Source of the DNA: Novosphingobium sp. AP12
Lineage (GTDB): Bacteria; Pseudomonadota; Alphaproteobacteria; Sphingomonadales; Sphingomonadaceae
Reading direction: 5' to 3'
Length of the DNA stretch: 64,000 nt
Assembly (NCBI RefSeq): GCF_000281975.1
Contig: NZ_AKKE01000173.1
Coordinates: forward strand, 1-64,000
Position 1 is the first letter of the stretch, and every line of letters starts with the position of its first letter. Positions 17,485 through 24,919 of the stretch are shown piece by piece. The translations under genes and the position numbers were made by a program. The notes under the pieces are model-generated. The model worked only from the letters and a program-made list of their open reading frames with translations, did no database searches and was not told the origin of the DNA.

Positions 17485-19683
17485 TCAGGCCACCTCGCCC
17501 AGCCGGTCGAGGTACTTGTCGAGCGTGATCGGGTATTCGCGGATGCGCACGCCGGTGGCGTTGTAGACCGCATTGGCCACTGCCGCGCCGACGCCGCAAA
17601 GGCCCAGTTCGCCCACGCCCTTGGCCTTCATCGGCGAGACCTTGTCGTCGGCCTCGTCGATGAACACGACGTCCTGGTGCGGCACGTCCGCATGGACCGG
17701 CACTTCGTAGCCCGCGAGGTCGTGGTTGACGAAGAAGCCGAAGCGCTTGTCCACCGCGAGTTCCTCCATCAGCGCACCGCCCACGCCCATGGTCATCGCG
17801 CCGATGACCTGGCTGCGCGCCGCCATCGGGTTGAGGATGCGGCCCGCCGCGCAGACCGCCAGCATCCGCCGCACCCGCGCCTCGCCGGTGTAGCGATCGA
17901 CCGCCACTTCGACGAAGTGCGCGCCGAAGGTGGACTGCTGGAACTTCTTGGCGAGGTCGCCATATTCCATCGTGTCCTCGGCGACGATCTCGCCCGACTT
18001 CGCGGCGCTGGCGATATCCGCCGAGCGGTTGCCGACGTGGACCTTGCCGTTTTCGAACACCGCCTCGCCGGGGCCGAAGCCGAGCCTGGCGACGACCGCC
18101 TCGCGCAGCTTGACGCAGGCGGCGTAGACGCCCGCCGTGGAGCTGTTGGCACCCCACTGCCCGCCGGAACCGGCCGAGACGGGGGACGAACTGTCGCCCA
18201 GCTTCACCACCACCTTGGCGAGCGGCACGCCCATCATCTCGGCCGCGGTCTGGGCGATGATGGTGTAGGTGCCGGTGCCGATGTCGGTCATGTCGGTCTC
18301 GACCGTGACTTCACCGGACGAACTGAGCCTGACGCGGGCGCCCGACTTTCCGTTGATGTTGTTCCGGAACGCCGCCGCCACGCCCATGCCGACCAGCCAG
18401 CGGCCGTCGCGGACCTGGCCCGGCTTGGCCTTGCGGCGGCTCCAGCCGAAGCGTTCCGCACCATCCTGGAGGCAGCGCACGAGATTGCGCTGCGAGAACG
18501 GCCGCTCGGGCTTTTCGGGATCGACCTGGGTGTCGTTAAGGACGCGGAAGGCGACCGGATCCATGGCCAGCTTCTCGGCCATCTCGTCGATGGCGATTTC
18601 CAGCGCCATCAGGCCCGGCGCCTCGCCCGGCGCGCGCATGGCGTTGCCTTCGGGAAGGTCGAGCACGGCGAGGCGCATCGCGGTCATGCGGTTGGCGCCG
18701 GCGTAGAGCAGCTTGGTCTGCTGCACCGCCACTTCGAGCCCGCCGCCCTCGAGATCGCCCGACCAGCTCTCGTGGCCGATCGCGCTGATCTTGCCGTCCT
18801 GCGTACAGCCGAGGCGGATACGCTGGAGCGTCGCGGGGCGGTGGGTCGTGTTGTTGGTCATCAGCGGCCGCTGCAGTGCCACCTTCACGGGGCGCTTCGC
18901 CGCGCGCGCGCCGAGTGCCGCCATGAGCGCATCGGCGCGCAGGAACAGCTTACCGCCGAAGCCGCCGCCGATGTAGGGCGAGATCAGCCGCAGCTTCTCG
19001 ACCGGCATGCCCATCGTCGCGGCGAGGTCCTTGAGGCTCCAGTTGATCATCTGGTTGGAAGTCCAGACGGTGAGCTTGTCGCTTTCCCACGCGGCGATGG
19101 TCGCGTGTGGCTCCATCATCGCGTGGCTGTGGTCGGGGGTCGTGTAGGTCTGGTCGACCTGCACCGGGGCGCCGGCGAAGGCGCCTTCGAAGTCGCCGAC
19201 GGCGGTCGGTGCGTCCGAGCCCGGCTGCTCCTTCGCGTCCGTCTTCGCGGCGACGAGGTCGAACCGGCCGCCGTCGCGCGCATAGTCGACGTCGATCATC
19301 GCGGCGGCCGCGCGGGCCTGCTCGAAGGTCTCGGCGACGACCACGGCGACGGCCTGATGGTAGTGCTGCACTTCCGGTCCGGCGAGCAGTTTCGCGGTGT
19401 TGTTCTTGCCCTTGCCCAGCTTGCCGGCGTTGCGGTGTGTCACCACCGCAACCACGCCCGGCGCGCGTTCGGCGCGGGAAGTGTCGATCGAGCGGATAGC
19501 GCCCTTGGCGACGGCGGAGCCCAGGATATAGCCGTAGGCCATCTTTCCGGGCACGTCCTGATGCTCGTAGGCATAGGTCGCGCCGCCGCTGACCTTGAGC
19601 GGGCCGTCGATGCGGGTGGTGGGCTTGCCGACCACCGTCATGCGGTCGATCGGGTTGGTCCCTGCGGGTGTTTCGAACTTCAT
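17485..19683 (-). CDS. paoC: Aldehyde oxidoreductase molybdenum-binding subunit (PaoC type)
   Basis: 732 residues, the same length as E. coli PaoC. Xanthine-oxidase family: the small alpha/beta hammerhead part (about 15-145) contains TRIDGPLKVSGGATYAYEH, then the molybdopterin domain with the GGGFGGKLFLRAD block (about 243-255), MRAPGEAPG (about 345-353) contacting the cofactor, and GVGELGLCGVGAAVANAV near the C-terminus with the conserved catalytic Glu (about 692). It oxidises aldehydes, often aromatic ones, to acids in the periplasm with a molybdopterin cytosine dinucleotide cofactor. Starts inside the paoB stop (ATGA). No MocA/XdhC-type maturation gene is in view. Confidence 0.9.
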   Translation of the reverse strand: MKFETPAGTNPIDRMTVVGKPTTRIDGPLKVSGGATYAYEHQDVPGKMAYGYILGSAVAKGAIRSIDTSRAERAPGVVAVVTHRNAGKLGKGKNNTAKLLAGPEVQHYHQAVAVVVAETFEQARAAAAMIDVDYARDGGRFDLVAAKTDAKEQPGSDAPTAVGDFEGAFAGAPVQVDQTYTTPDHSHAMMEPHATIAAWESDKLTVWTSNQMINWSLKDLAATMGMPVEKLRLISPYIGGGFGGKLFLRADALMAALGARAAKRPVKVALQRPLMTNNTTHRPATLQRIRLGCTQDGKISAIGHESWSGDLEGGGLEVAVQQTKLLYAGANRMTAMRLAVLDLPEGNAMRAPGEAPGLMALEIAIDEMAEKLAMDPVAFRVLNDTQVDPEKPERPFSQRNLVRCLQDGAERFGWSRRKAKPGQVRDGRWLVGMGVAAAFRNNINGKSGARVRLSSSGEVTVETDMTDIGTGTYTIIAQTAAEMMGVPLAKVVVKLGDSSSPVSAGSGGQWGANSSTAGVYAACVKLREAVVARLGFGPGEAVFENGKVHVGNRSADIASAAKSGEIVAEDTMEYGDLAKKFQQSTFGAHFVEVAVDRYTGEARVRRMLAVCAAGRILNPMAARSQVIGAMTMGVGGALMEELAVDKRFGFFVNHDLAGYEVPVHADVPHQDVVFIDEADDKVSPMKAKGVGELGLCGVGAAVANAVYNATGVRIREYPITLDKYLDRLGEVA

Positions 19684-20633
19684 GCGTCTCTGGCCTCGGC
19701 GATGACGGAAGCGATGGTGCGCTTCGCCAGCATGATCTTGAACGCGTTGTCCTCGCGCGGGGCAGCGTCGGCGAACAGGCGGTCGGCGACAGGACCTGCG
19801 CCCTTGGGCAGCAGGGCATCGGCCTCGGCCTCGCGCCAGGGCTTGGGAGCCACGCCGCCGATCGCGACGGCGCCCTTGCCGTCACGCCCGATCACAGCCG
19901 CGACGGAGACCAGCGCGAAGGCGTAGGACGCGCGGTCGCGAACCTTGCGGTAGATATGCGTGCCGCCGCGCGGCTTGGGAAGAGCGACCGAGATGATCAT
20001 CTCGCCCTTTTCCAGCGCGGTTTCGGTCTGCGGGGTCTGGCCCGGCAGCACGTGGAAGTCGGCGATGGGAATCGCGCGGGTGGTGCCGTCGGGGCGGATC
20101 GTCTCGACCGAGGCGTCGAGCACGCGCATGGCGACCGCCATGTCGCTGGGGTGCGTGGCGATGCAGGCGTCGCTGGTGCCGACGACACCAAGCTGGCGCG
20201 AGAAACCGCCGATCGCGGCGCAGCCCGAGCCGGGCTTGCGCTTGTTGCAGGGCATGTTGACGTCGTAGAAATAGGGGCAGCGGGTCCGCTGGAGCAGGTT
20301 GCCCGCCGTCGTCGCCTTGTTGCGCAGCTGGCCCGAGGCGCCCGCCACGAGCGCACGGGTGAGCACGCCGTAGTCGCTGCGCACGCGCTTGTCCGACGCG
20401 AGGTCGGTGTTGCGCACGAGAGCGCCGATGCGCAGGCCGCCGCCGTCGATCGGCTCGATCTTGTCCATGCCGAGACCGTTGACGTCGATCAGGTGCGTCG
20501 GAGTCTCGATCTCCAGCTTCATCAGGTCGAGCAGGTTGGTGCCGCCGGCGATGAACTTGGCGCCCGGGGTTGCCGCGGCCTTGGCGGCGGCGTCTTGCGC
20601 GCTGGCCGCGCGTTCGTAGGTGAAGGGCCTCAT
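19680..20633 (-). CDS. paoB: Aldehyde oxidoreductase FAD-binding subunit (PaoB type)
   Basis: 317 residues, matching E. coli PaoB. FAD domain of the CO-dehydrogenase medium-chain family: KFIAGGTNLLDLMK (about 26-39) and the second FAD loop KATTAGNLLQR (about 106-116). An inserted cysteine-rich loop with Cys119, Cys129, Cys138 and possibly Cys157 fits the extra [4Fe-4S] cluster known in PaoB and 4-hydroxybenzoyl-CoA reductase. C-terminal part matches the CO_deh_flav_C domain. Start at 20633 is fixed by ATGA overlap with paoA; a longer frame upstream is only paoA in another frame. Confidence 0.9.
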   Translation of the reverse strand: MRPFTYERAASAQDAAAKAAATPGAKFIAGGTNLLDLMKLEIETPTHLIDVNGLGMDKIEPIDGGGLRIGALVRNTDLASDKRVRSDYGVLTRALVAGASGQLRNKATTAGNLLQRTRCPYFYDVNMPCNKRKPGSGCAAIGGFSRQLGVVGTSDACIATHPSDMAVAMRVLDASVETIRPDGTTRAIPIADFHVLPGQTPQTETALEKGEMIISVALPKPRGGTHIYRKVRDRASYAFALVSVAAVIGRDGKGAVAIGGVAPKPWREAEADALLPKGAGPVADRLFADAAPREDNAFKIMLAKRTIASVIAEARDA

Positions 20634-21268
20634 GCCTTGACTCCTGCGACCTGCGCCATGGCCTCGGCGATGTTCGAGTAGGCGCCGCAGCGGCAGATGT
20701 TGCCGCTCATGCGTTCGCGCATCTCGTGGGTGGTCATGGCGGGTGCCTTGCCGATGTCGTCGGTGACGTGGCTGGGAATGCCGGCGCGGATTTCCTCGAG
20801 CACGGCGACGGCCGAGCAGATCTGGCCGGGCGTGCAATAACCGCACTGGAAGCCGTCATGCTCGACGAAGGCGGCCTGCATCGGGTGCAGGTTGCCTGGA
20901 GTGCCAAGACCCTCGATCGTGGTCACCTCGTCCCCTTCGTGCATCACCGCGAGGGTGAGGCACGAGTTGATGCGGCGGCCGTCGACGATGACCGTGCAGG
21001 CGCCGCACTGGCCGTGATCGCAGCCCTTCTTGGTGCCGGTCAGGTGCAGGTGCTCGCGCAGGGCGTCGAGCAGCGTGGTGCGGGTGTCGAGGTCGAGGCT
21101 GACTGCCTTGCCGTTGACCTTCATGCGAACCGGCGCGTGCGGGGGCGCGGAGGCCTCCGCCTGAGCGAGAGCCACGCCGCCGGGGCCGATGGAACCTGCG
21201 AGGGCCGCTCCGGCCGCGCTGGTCTTGAGAACGTCGCGCCGAGAGATCGCTCCGTATCCTTCCGTCAT
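20630..21268 (-). CDS. paoA: Aldehyde oxidoreductase [2Fe-2S] subunit with Tat signal (PaoA type)
   Basis: 212 residues from the ATG at 21268. The N-terminus has a twin-arginine signal (AISRRDVLKTSAAGAALAG, about 7-25), so the folded complex should be exported by Tat. The plant-ferredoxin-like domain has GCDHGQCGACTV (about 82-93) plus a later Cys in INSCLT; the alpha-helical domain binds the second cluster with CGYCTPGQ (about 142-149) and CRCGAY (about 194-199). Electrons pass from the Mo site through both clusters to FAD. First gene of paoABC. Confidence 0.92.
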   Translation of the reverse strand: MTEGYGAISRRDVLKTSAAGAALAGSIGPGGVALAQAEASAPPHAPVRMKVNGKAVSLDLDTRTTLLDALREHLHLTGTKKGCDHGQCGACTVIVDGRRINSCLTLAVMHEGDEVTTIEGLGTPGNLHPMQAAFVEHDGFQCGYCTPGQICSAVAVLEEIRAGIPSHVTDDIGKAPAMTTHEMRERMSGNICRCGAYSNIAEAMAQVAGVKA

Positions 21269-21419
21269 GGTGATGTTCCTTTGTCGGGAATGGGCACGGC
21301 GATTGCCGCGACCCGCCGCGCCCTGCTTGCCCAAGACGCGTCCCTATGTGCCCATCAACCCAATCTGGGCGCCTTGGTTGCACAAAGCCATGGCGCGCAG
21401 ATTGCATGCCGCGATGAGC

Positions 21420-21444
21420 AGAACTCAACGTGACGTAAAGTTCT
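21420..21444. promoter_or_regulatory. 25-bp near-perfect palindrome upstream of paoABC
   Basis: AGAACT-N13-AGTTCT with inner ACGT...ACGT; arms match at 10 of 12 positions. It lies 152 nt before paoA and 28 nt past the transporter stop, with no T-run, so an operator is more likely than a terminator. Confidence 0.4.
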
Positions 21445-21471
21445 ATGCACCGACAGATATAGTACCCCGCA

Positions 21472-22767
21472 TCAGCGGTCGAGCGGATTGTCGCGCCGGG
21501 TGTCGGGAAGCATCAGTGCGGCCACCAAAGAAACGACGCAGAAGGCCGAAACGTACCAGTAGAACCCGTGCTCCATGCCGTACTGCTTGAAGCCCAGCGC
21601 GACGTTCTCCGCAGTCCCGCCGAACGCCGCGTTGGCAATGCCATAGGCGAGCCCCACGCCCAGCGCGCGGACGTGGACGGGGAACAGCTCCGCCTTGAAC
21701 AGCCCGCTGACGGAAGTGTAGAAACTGCAGATCGTCAGCCCCGCTGCGATCAGCAGGAAGGCGGCGAGCGGGCTTTGCGCCGTGGCCAGCGCGCCGAACA
21801 GGAACGGGGTGCAGAGCGCTCCGAGAGCGGCGAACAGGATCATGTTGGTGCGCCGGCCGATCCGGTCCGAAAGCAGGCCCATCAGCGGCTGCTGCACCAT
21901 GAACACGATCAGCACCACCGTCATCAGCAGGGTCGCGGCCTCCTTGGTCATGCCCACGGTCAGCACCAGGAACTTCTGCATGTAGGTGGTGAACGAGTAG
22001 AACATCAGGCTGCCCCCCGCCGTCAGCGCGGCGACGATCAGGAAGGCGCGGGTCGAATGGCGGAACAGCTCGGCGAGGCTGCCGGCATGCTCGCCCTCGC
22101 GGTCGGCGGCGCTGGCGGTCTCGTGCATATGATCGCGCAGGAGGACGATGCAGGCGGCGGCGACGGCGCCGATGGCGAAGGCGATGCGCCAGCCCCACGC
22201 CTTCATCCCCGCATCGCCGAAGACCTGCTGGAGCACGAGGATCACCAGCGTCGCGCTCAATTGCCCGCCGATCAGGGTGACGTACTGGAACGAGGACCAG
22301 AAGCCGCGCCGCTTCGGCCCGGCGATCTCGCTAAGGTACGTGGCGGCAGTGCCGTACTGCCCGCCGGTGGAGAATCCCTGCAGCATGCGGCCAACCAGCA
22401 GCAGCGCCGGAGCCGCCACGCCGATGCTCGCATATGTCGGCAGCACCGAGATCAGCAACGCACCCGCGCCCATCATCAGCACCGAGACCACCATGGCCGC
22501 CTGCCGCCCCTTGCGGTCGGCATAGCGGCCGAAATACCAGCCACCGAAGGGGCGCATCAGGAAGCCGACGGCGAAGATGCCGCTGGTCGCCATGATCTGC
22601 ACCAGCGGATCGCTCTTGGGGAAGAACTCGGAGGAGAAGTAGAGCGCGGTGAAGGCGTATACGTAGAAGTCGTACCACTCGATGAGATTGCCCGCCGAAC
22701 CCGCCACGATCGCGCGCAGGCGCATGGCGTCGGTGAGTGGCGGCGCGGCGGCCAGGCTTGCGGACAT
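21472..22767 (-). CDS. MFS transporter, metabolite:H+ symporter (MHS) type
   Basis: 431 residues with 12 predicted membrane segments. It starts with the MHS-family block GNLIEWYDFYVYAF (about 24-37) and has FLMRPFGGWYFGRYADRKGRQ (about 68-88) at the loop 2-3 signature, with GLLSDRIGRR repeated in the second half. Relatives carry alpha-ketoglutarate, citrate, shikimate or aromatic acids with protons; the placing near protocatechuate and aldehyde oxidation genes suggests an aromatic or dicarboxylic acid. ATG at 22767 is preferred because GGGGGA is 6 nt upstream; an ATG directly before is too close. Confidence 0.85.
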   Translation of the reverse strand: MSASLAAAPPLTDAMRLRAIVAGSAGNLIEWYDFYVYAFTALYFSSEFFPKSDPLVQIMATSGIFAVGFLMRPFGGWYFGRYADRKGRQAAMVVSVLMMGAGALLISVLPTYASIGVAAPALLLVGRMLQGFSTGGQYGTAATYLSEIAGPKRRGFWSSFQYVTLIGGQLSATLVILVLQQVFGDAGMKAWGWRIAFAIGAVAAACIVLLRDHMHETASAADREGEHAGSLAELFRHSTRAFLIVAALTAGGSLMFYSFTTYMQKFLVLTVGMTKEAATLLMTVVLIVFMVQQPLMGLLSDRIGRRTNMILFAALGALCTPFLFGALATAQSPLAAFLLIAAGLTICSFYTSVSGLFKAELFPVHVRALGVGLAYGIANAAFGGTAENVALGFKQYGMEHGFYWYVSAFCVVSLVAALMLPDTRRDNPLDR

Positions 22768-22927
22768 CATATTCCCCCACATCGTCACCGCGAAAGCGGA
22801 GACCGCTGGCCATTCTCGAGAAGGGACCTTGCAGGCTGCACGCGGGCTTGTCCACGCCCGGCGCAAAGTGTTTCGTGAGAGATGAAAGGGAGAGTGCAAA
22901 CCGCGCGCGTCAGCCCTCTCCCTCTTT

Positions 22928-23014
22928 CGTCATCCCCGCGAAGGCGGGGACCCATCCGATGCCGGTGCGACCCGAAGGATCATCAGCTGGGTTCCTGCCT
23001 TCGCGGGAATGACG
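22928..23014. repeat. REP-like doublet in inverted orientation
   Basis: Two 27-bp copies (22928-22954 and 22988-23014) of a 'cgtcatccccgcgaaggcg'-type element face each other and match at 24 of 27 positions, 33 bp apart. Such doublets can fold into one long hairpin and are a common non-coding repeat in sphingomonads. It sits just downstream of the acyl-CoA dehydrogenase stop and could also protect or end that mRNA. Confidence 0.8.
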
Positions 23015-23037
23015 CGTGCAGGTTTATTACTGGCTCC

Positions 23038-24867
23038 TCAGAAAGCCGCCGCGTCCAGTGCCATCATCGAGGCCTTGCCCGACTTGATCGCCAGGAACGC
23101 GGTGGTCGCCTGGGGCAGGATGCGGTCGAAGTAGAACTGGGCGGTCGTCAGCTTGGCCTTGTAGAAGCCCACTTCCTCGGTGCCGCCCGCCAGCTTGTCC
23201 CGGGCGATCAGCGCGGACTGCGCGAAGCAGTAAGCCATCGCCACGAGGCCCATGAGGCGCAGGTAGTCGGTCGCCGCCGCGCCCGCTTCCTCGGGGTCCT
23301 TCATGCCCTTCTGGGCGATCGTCGCGGTGGAGAGCTGGAGCGCGCCGAACGCCTTTTCCAGCGCCTCGATCATCGGCTTGAACTGCGCGTCCGACTTGTT
23401 GGCCTCGATCATCGGCTTGAACTGGGCGTCGGCCTTGTTCGCCTCGATGAACTGCGAGACCGGGTGGAAGAAGCTGCGCAGGTTGCGGCCCATGTTCGCG
23501 GGCAGCTTCCGCCCGACGAGGTCCAGCGCCTGGATGCCGTTGGTACCCTCGTAGATCATGGCGATGCGGCCGTCGCGCACGTACTGCTCGACGCCGCTCT
23601 CGGCGATGTAGCCGTGGCCGCCGTAGACCTGCACCGCGAGGTTGGCGCTCTCGTAGCCGAGGTCGGTGAACAGCGCCTTCACCACCGGCGTCATCAGTGC
23701 GATGAAGTCGGTGGCACGCTGCCTGACCTCGGGGTCGGTCGAATAACGCTCGGCATCAAGCGCGCGGCTGACCCAGCCGGTCATCGCCCGGCAGCCCTCG
23801 TTGTAGGCGCGCATGGTCATCAGCATGCGGCGCACGTCGGGGTGGACGATGATCGGATCGGCGGGGCCGGAGGAATTCTTGACGCCCGAGAGCGAGCGGC
23901 CCTGCAGGCGGTCCTTCGCGTAGTACACGGCGGACTGATACGCCGCCTCGCCGATGCCGAGACCCTGGACGCCGACCGAGACGCGCTCGGTGTTCATCAT
24001 TTTGAACATGGCTTCCATGCCCTTGTGCGGCGTACCGACCAGCCAGCCGATGGAATCGTCGAAATTGAGCTGGCAGGTGGCCGAGGCCTTGAGGCCCATC
24101 TTATGCTCGATCGCCGCCACTGACACGCCGTTCGACGGACCGGGAGTGCCGTCGTCCTTGGGGAGGTACTTGGGCACCAGGAACAGGCTGATGCCCTTCA
24201 CGCCCTCGGGCGCGTCCGGCAGGCGGGCGAGGACGAGGTGGATGATGTTCTCGGTCAGGTCGTGCTCGCCCGCCGAGATGAAGATCTTCGAGCCGGTCAG
24301 TTTGTACGAACCGTCATCCTGCGTGACCGCCCTGGTGCGCAGCATGCCGAGGTCGGTGCCGCAGTGCGGTTCCGTCAGGCACATCGTGCCCGACCAGTCG
24401 CCCGAGACCATCTTGGGCAGGTAGGCCTGCTTCAGTTCGTCGCTGGCATAGCCCTCGATCGCTGTGGTCGCACCGTGGGTCAGGCCGGGGTAGAGGCTGA
24501 ACGAGAGGTTGGAGGAGCAGATCATCTCCTCGGTCATCTTGTTGACCGTCTCGGGCAGGCCCTGCCCGCCCCACTCGGGATCGGACGCCAGCGCGCACCA
24601 GCCGCCCTCGCGGAACAGGTCGTAGGCTTCCTTGAAGCCCCCCGGCGTTCGCACGACGCCATTTTCCAGCACGCAGCCCTCGATGTCGCCCGAGCGGTTG
24701 AGGGGCAGCAGGACTTCCTGCGCGACTTTCGCCGCTTCCTCGAGCACAGCGTCGACGAGGTCGGGGGTGAATTCGGACAGCGCCTCGATATTGCCGAAGC
24801 CGTCGTCCTGGTGGAGTTCGTGGATCACGAACCGCATGTCGCGCAAGGGCGCTTCATAGACCTGCAT
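23038..24867 (-). CDS. Acyl-CoA dehydrogenase, C-terminally extended (FadE-like)
   Basis: 609 residues, longer than the 380-residue standard ACAD because of an extra C-terminal domain (about 470-609). Order: N-terminal helical domain with GGWCALASDPEWGGQGLP (about 88-105); middle beta domain with MCLTEPHCGTDLGM (about 159-172), the FAD/substrate block; C-terminal helical domain with QVYGGHGY and YEGTNGIQALDLVGRKL, where the Glu of YEGTNGIQ is the usual catalytic base. It catalyses the first alpha-beta oxidation of acyl-CoA. It follows the thiolase and hydratase/dehydrogenase genes in the same direction. AGGAGAGTGACAA precedes the ATG. It contains an in-frame 13-residue duplication at about 474-499. 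Confidence 0.92.
   Translation of the reverse strand: MQVYEAPLRDMRFVIHELHQDDGFGNIEALSEFTPDLVDAVLEEAAKVAQEVLLPLNRSGDIEGCVLENGVVRTPGGFKEAYDLFREGGWCALASDPEWGGQGLPETVNKMTEEMICSSNLSFSLYPGLTHGATTAIEGYASDELKQAYLPKMVSGDWSGTMCLTEPHCGTDLGMLRTRAVTQDDGSYKLTGSKIFISAGEHDLTENIIHLVLARLPDAPEGVKGISLFLVPKYLPKDDGTPGPSNGVSVAAIEHKMGLKASATCQLNFDDSIGWLVGTPHKGMEAMFKMMNTERVSVGVQGLGIGEAAYQSAVYYAKDRLQGRSLSGVKNSSGPADPIIVHPDVRRMLMTMRAYNEGCRAMTGWVSRALDAERYSTDPEVRQRATDFIALMTPVVKALFTDLGYESANLAVQVYGGHGYIAESGVEQYVRDGRIAMIYEGTNGIQALDLVGRKLPANMGRNLRSFFHPVSQFIEANKADAQFKPMIEANKSDAQFKPMIEALEKAFGALQLSTATIAQKGMKDPEEAGAAATDYLRLMGLVAMAYCFAQSALIARDKLAGGTEEVGFYKAKLTTAQFYFDRILPQATTAFLAIKSGKASMMALDAAAF
23371..23448. repeat. 39-bp in-frame tandem duplication inside the acyl-CoA dehydrogenase gene
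   Basis: Two adjacent 39-bp units (23371-23409, 23410-23448) encode IEANKSDAQFKPM and IEANKADAQFKPM. The few base differences are mostly silent, so the copy is not brand new. It lies in the extra C-terminal domain. Confidence 0.9.
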
Positions 24868-24919
24868 TTGTCACTCTCCTCGGACGGCCCCGGCTGAACC
24901 GGGCGCCGCCCCTTAGTCT

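Noticed and set aside
17167..19926. 919-codon plus-strand frame over paoC
   Set aside because: Low-complexity Arg/Ala/Asp/His/Gly-rich translation without motifs; paoC on the other strand has full domain evidence.
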